64,000 nucleotides of DNA from contig CALEMF010000028.1 of NCBI GenBank assembly GCA_937911505.1, positions 1 through 64,000 of the forward strand, written 5' to 3'. The DNA is from an uncultured Cytophagales bacterium (GTDB lineage: Bacteria > Bacteroidota > Bacteroidia > Cytophagales > Thermonemataceae). The notes below the pieces were generated by a model, which was not told where the DNA came from, searched no databases, and saw only the letters and a list, made by a program, of their open reading frames with translations. The translations under genes and the position numbers were made by a program. The first letter of the stretch is position 1. Each line of letters begins with the position of its first letter. This document shows, piece by piece, positions 63,181 through 64,000 of this stretch.

Positions 63181-63699
63181 TTAAGGCTGTGTAATAGCGT
63201 AGAGATGCTCATCCCAAATTTGCTCTTCTTTGAAGAGAACTTTCTTTAATATACCCTCTTTATGGTAGCCGTTTTTCTCCAAAACACGCATAGAGGCTTC
63301 ATTGTGCTCAAAAACACCTGCTTGTATTCTTACAATAGGAAGTTTTTGGAAAGCCTGTTTAGTCATATGGGTTACGGCTTGTGTAGCAATCCCCTTTCCC
63401 CAGAAAGGTTCTCCTATCCAATAACCCATTTTGGCTGTTTTTCTGTAAATATCTCCTAAAAGAATACAGCTTATAACACCACAAAAAATTCCTTCATAGC
63501 GAATGGCAGTTATATATTGGTGAGTTGTTTGGGTAAGGGCATTTTCAATAAACCATCGTGCATCTTTTTCTGAATAAGGATAAGGAAAAAGATCGGTCAG
63601 GTTACGCCATATTTTTTGATTGTTAGCAAGTACGGCAAGAGCGCTTACATCCTCTAGCTGTAAAGCAGTAATTTGTACCTTTTCTTTCACGTTAGTCAT
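63181..63699 (-). CDS. GNAT-family N-acetyltransferase (RimJ/RimL-like)
   Basis: 172 residues. IGEPFWGKGIATQAVTHMTK is the acetyl-CoA binding motif of the RimJ/RimL group, with GVFEHNEASMRVLEKNGYHK following. Such enzymes acetylate protein N-termini, ribosomal proteins or small molecules. It lies 8 bp after the barrel gene on the same strand, so the two may be cotranscribed. Confidence 0.9.
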   Translation of the reverse strand: MTNVKEKVQITALQLEDVSALAVLANNQKIWRNLTDLFPYPYSEKDARWFIENALTQTTHQYITAIRYEGIFCGVISCILLGDIYRKTAKMGYWIGEPFWGKGIATQAVTHMTKQAFQKLPIVRIQAGVFEHNEASMRVLEKNGYHKEGILKKVLFKEEQIWDEHLYAITQP

Positions 63700-63707
63700 T
63701 CGAAAAC

Positions 63708-64000
63708 TTAATCATCGCTTCCATCAAAAAAATTCGAAATGTCAATGTACATACCCGCACTTACGGTAAAAAGGTCGAGCCGTCGCCGTTGAAGCGAAGG
63801 TGGATCATAAAAGCTATCTTCAAAGAGTTCTCGTTCGCTTACATCATCTCTAGGAGACGGAACTGGGGCAGCTACATTCCAGTAGTCGGTTTCTGCGTTT
63901 CCAACGTATTCAATAGGAGGTCCCGTAAGGTATTTAGCGCTTACCATCATGTAAAGGAAGTCGAAAACACGAATATTTAAGCCAGCGCCAAGCCCATAGC
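63708..64000 (-). CDS. outer-membrane-like protein (partial, N-terminus beyond window)
   Basis: The frame is open to the right edge, so only the last 96-97 residues are present. They include GLGAGLNIRVFDFLYMMVSA and RRRLDLFTVSAGMYIDI, beta-strand patterns of outer-membrane barrels. The last residues are acidic (FFDGSDD), not the usual Phe, so the C-terminus may be outside the barrel. Confidence 0.6.
   Translation of the reverse strand, partial: YGLGAGLNIRVFDFLYMMVSAKYLTGPPIEYVGNAETDYWNVAAPVPSPRDDVSERELFEDSFYDPPSLQRRRLDLFTVSAGMYIDISNFFDGSDD

Noticed and set aside
61856-63699. The aminomutase and acetyltransferase as an ablA-ablB pair for acetyl-beta-lysine
   Set aside because: The genes converge, and the acetyltransferase is of the RimJ/RimL type, not the AblB type.
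1-64000. CRISPR arrays, insertion sequences, prophage or rRNA genes
   Set aside because: No regularly spaced repeats, transposase or integrase motifs, phage structural genes or rRNA signatures were seen on either strand.

Overview
The window looks like a chromosomal segment of a Bacteroidota bacterium, most likely from the Cytophagales-type lineages. This rests on perfect or near-perfect Bacteroidetes promoters (TTG, about 20 bases, TAnnTTTG) before the tRNA-Gln gene and others, almost no Shine-Dalgarno sequences, a secreted protein with a C-terminal type IX secretion sorting domain, and an array of ~800-residue FtsX/MacB-like permeases ending in LKYE. No rRNA, prophage, insertion sequence or CRISPR array is visible.

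Layout. 1-18901 is one functional block. Seven MacB-like permease genes (the leftmost cut by the window edge), one ATPase gene and one MacA/HlyD-like adaptor gene run on the minus strand. They diverge from an NtrC-type sigma-54 response regulator and its NtrY-like kinase on the plus strand. A 17-bp palindrome (consensus TGTTCCA-N3-TGGAACA) occurs twice between adaptor and regulator and once before each of the two permease genes that are separated from the operon. Each site lies 70-100 bp upstream of a sigma-54-like -24/-12 element, very good before the adaptor and weaker elsewhere. I read this as a small regulon built around the two-component system; this is the main discovery candidate of the window.

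18902-38586 is a mixed region: a membrane-anchored hypothetical protein, an XRE regulator, an alpha/beta hydrolase, a LysE exporter next to an RND/MMPL transporter, a soluble hybrid kinase, an unlisted 33-codon ORF closed by a strong hairpin, phosphohexomutase, outer-membrane barrels, a RidA-Crp/Fnr operon, rlmN, a duplicated DUF2061 protein, an exonuclease, a methyltransferase, and two paralogous short-chain dehydrogenases that share a GGAAC-N4-GTTCC operator.

38587-45276 holds an outer-membrane protein and a plus-strand run of two family-2 glycosyltransferases, an OppC-type permease overlapping a SpoIIE-type phosphatase, and a polysaccharide deacetylase. 45284-55944 holds an HD hydrolase of the SpoT/Mesh1 type, isocitrate dehydrogenase, a LolD-type ATPase, an MscS channel, tRNA-Gln, a DUF2306-YARHG lipoprotein pair and the type IX cargo protein. 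56054-64000 holds small hypotheticals, a barrel protein with a Crp-like operator just downstream of a Crp/Fnr gene, an ABC exporter, a KamA-family radical SAM enzyme, a GNAT acetyltransferase and a barrel protein cut by the window edge.
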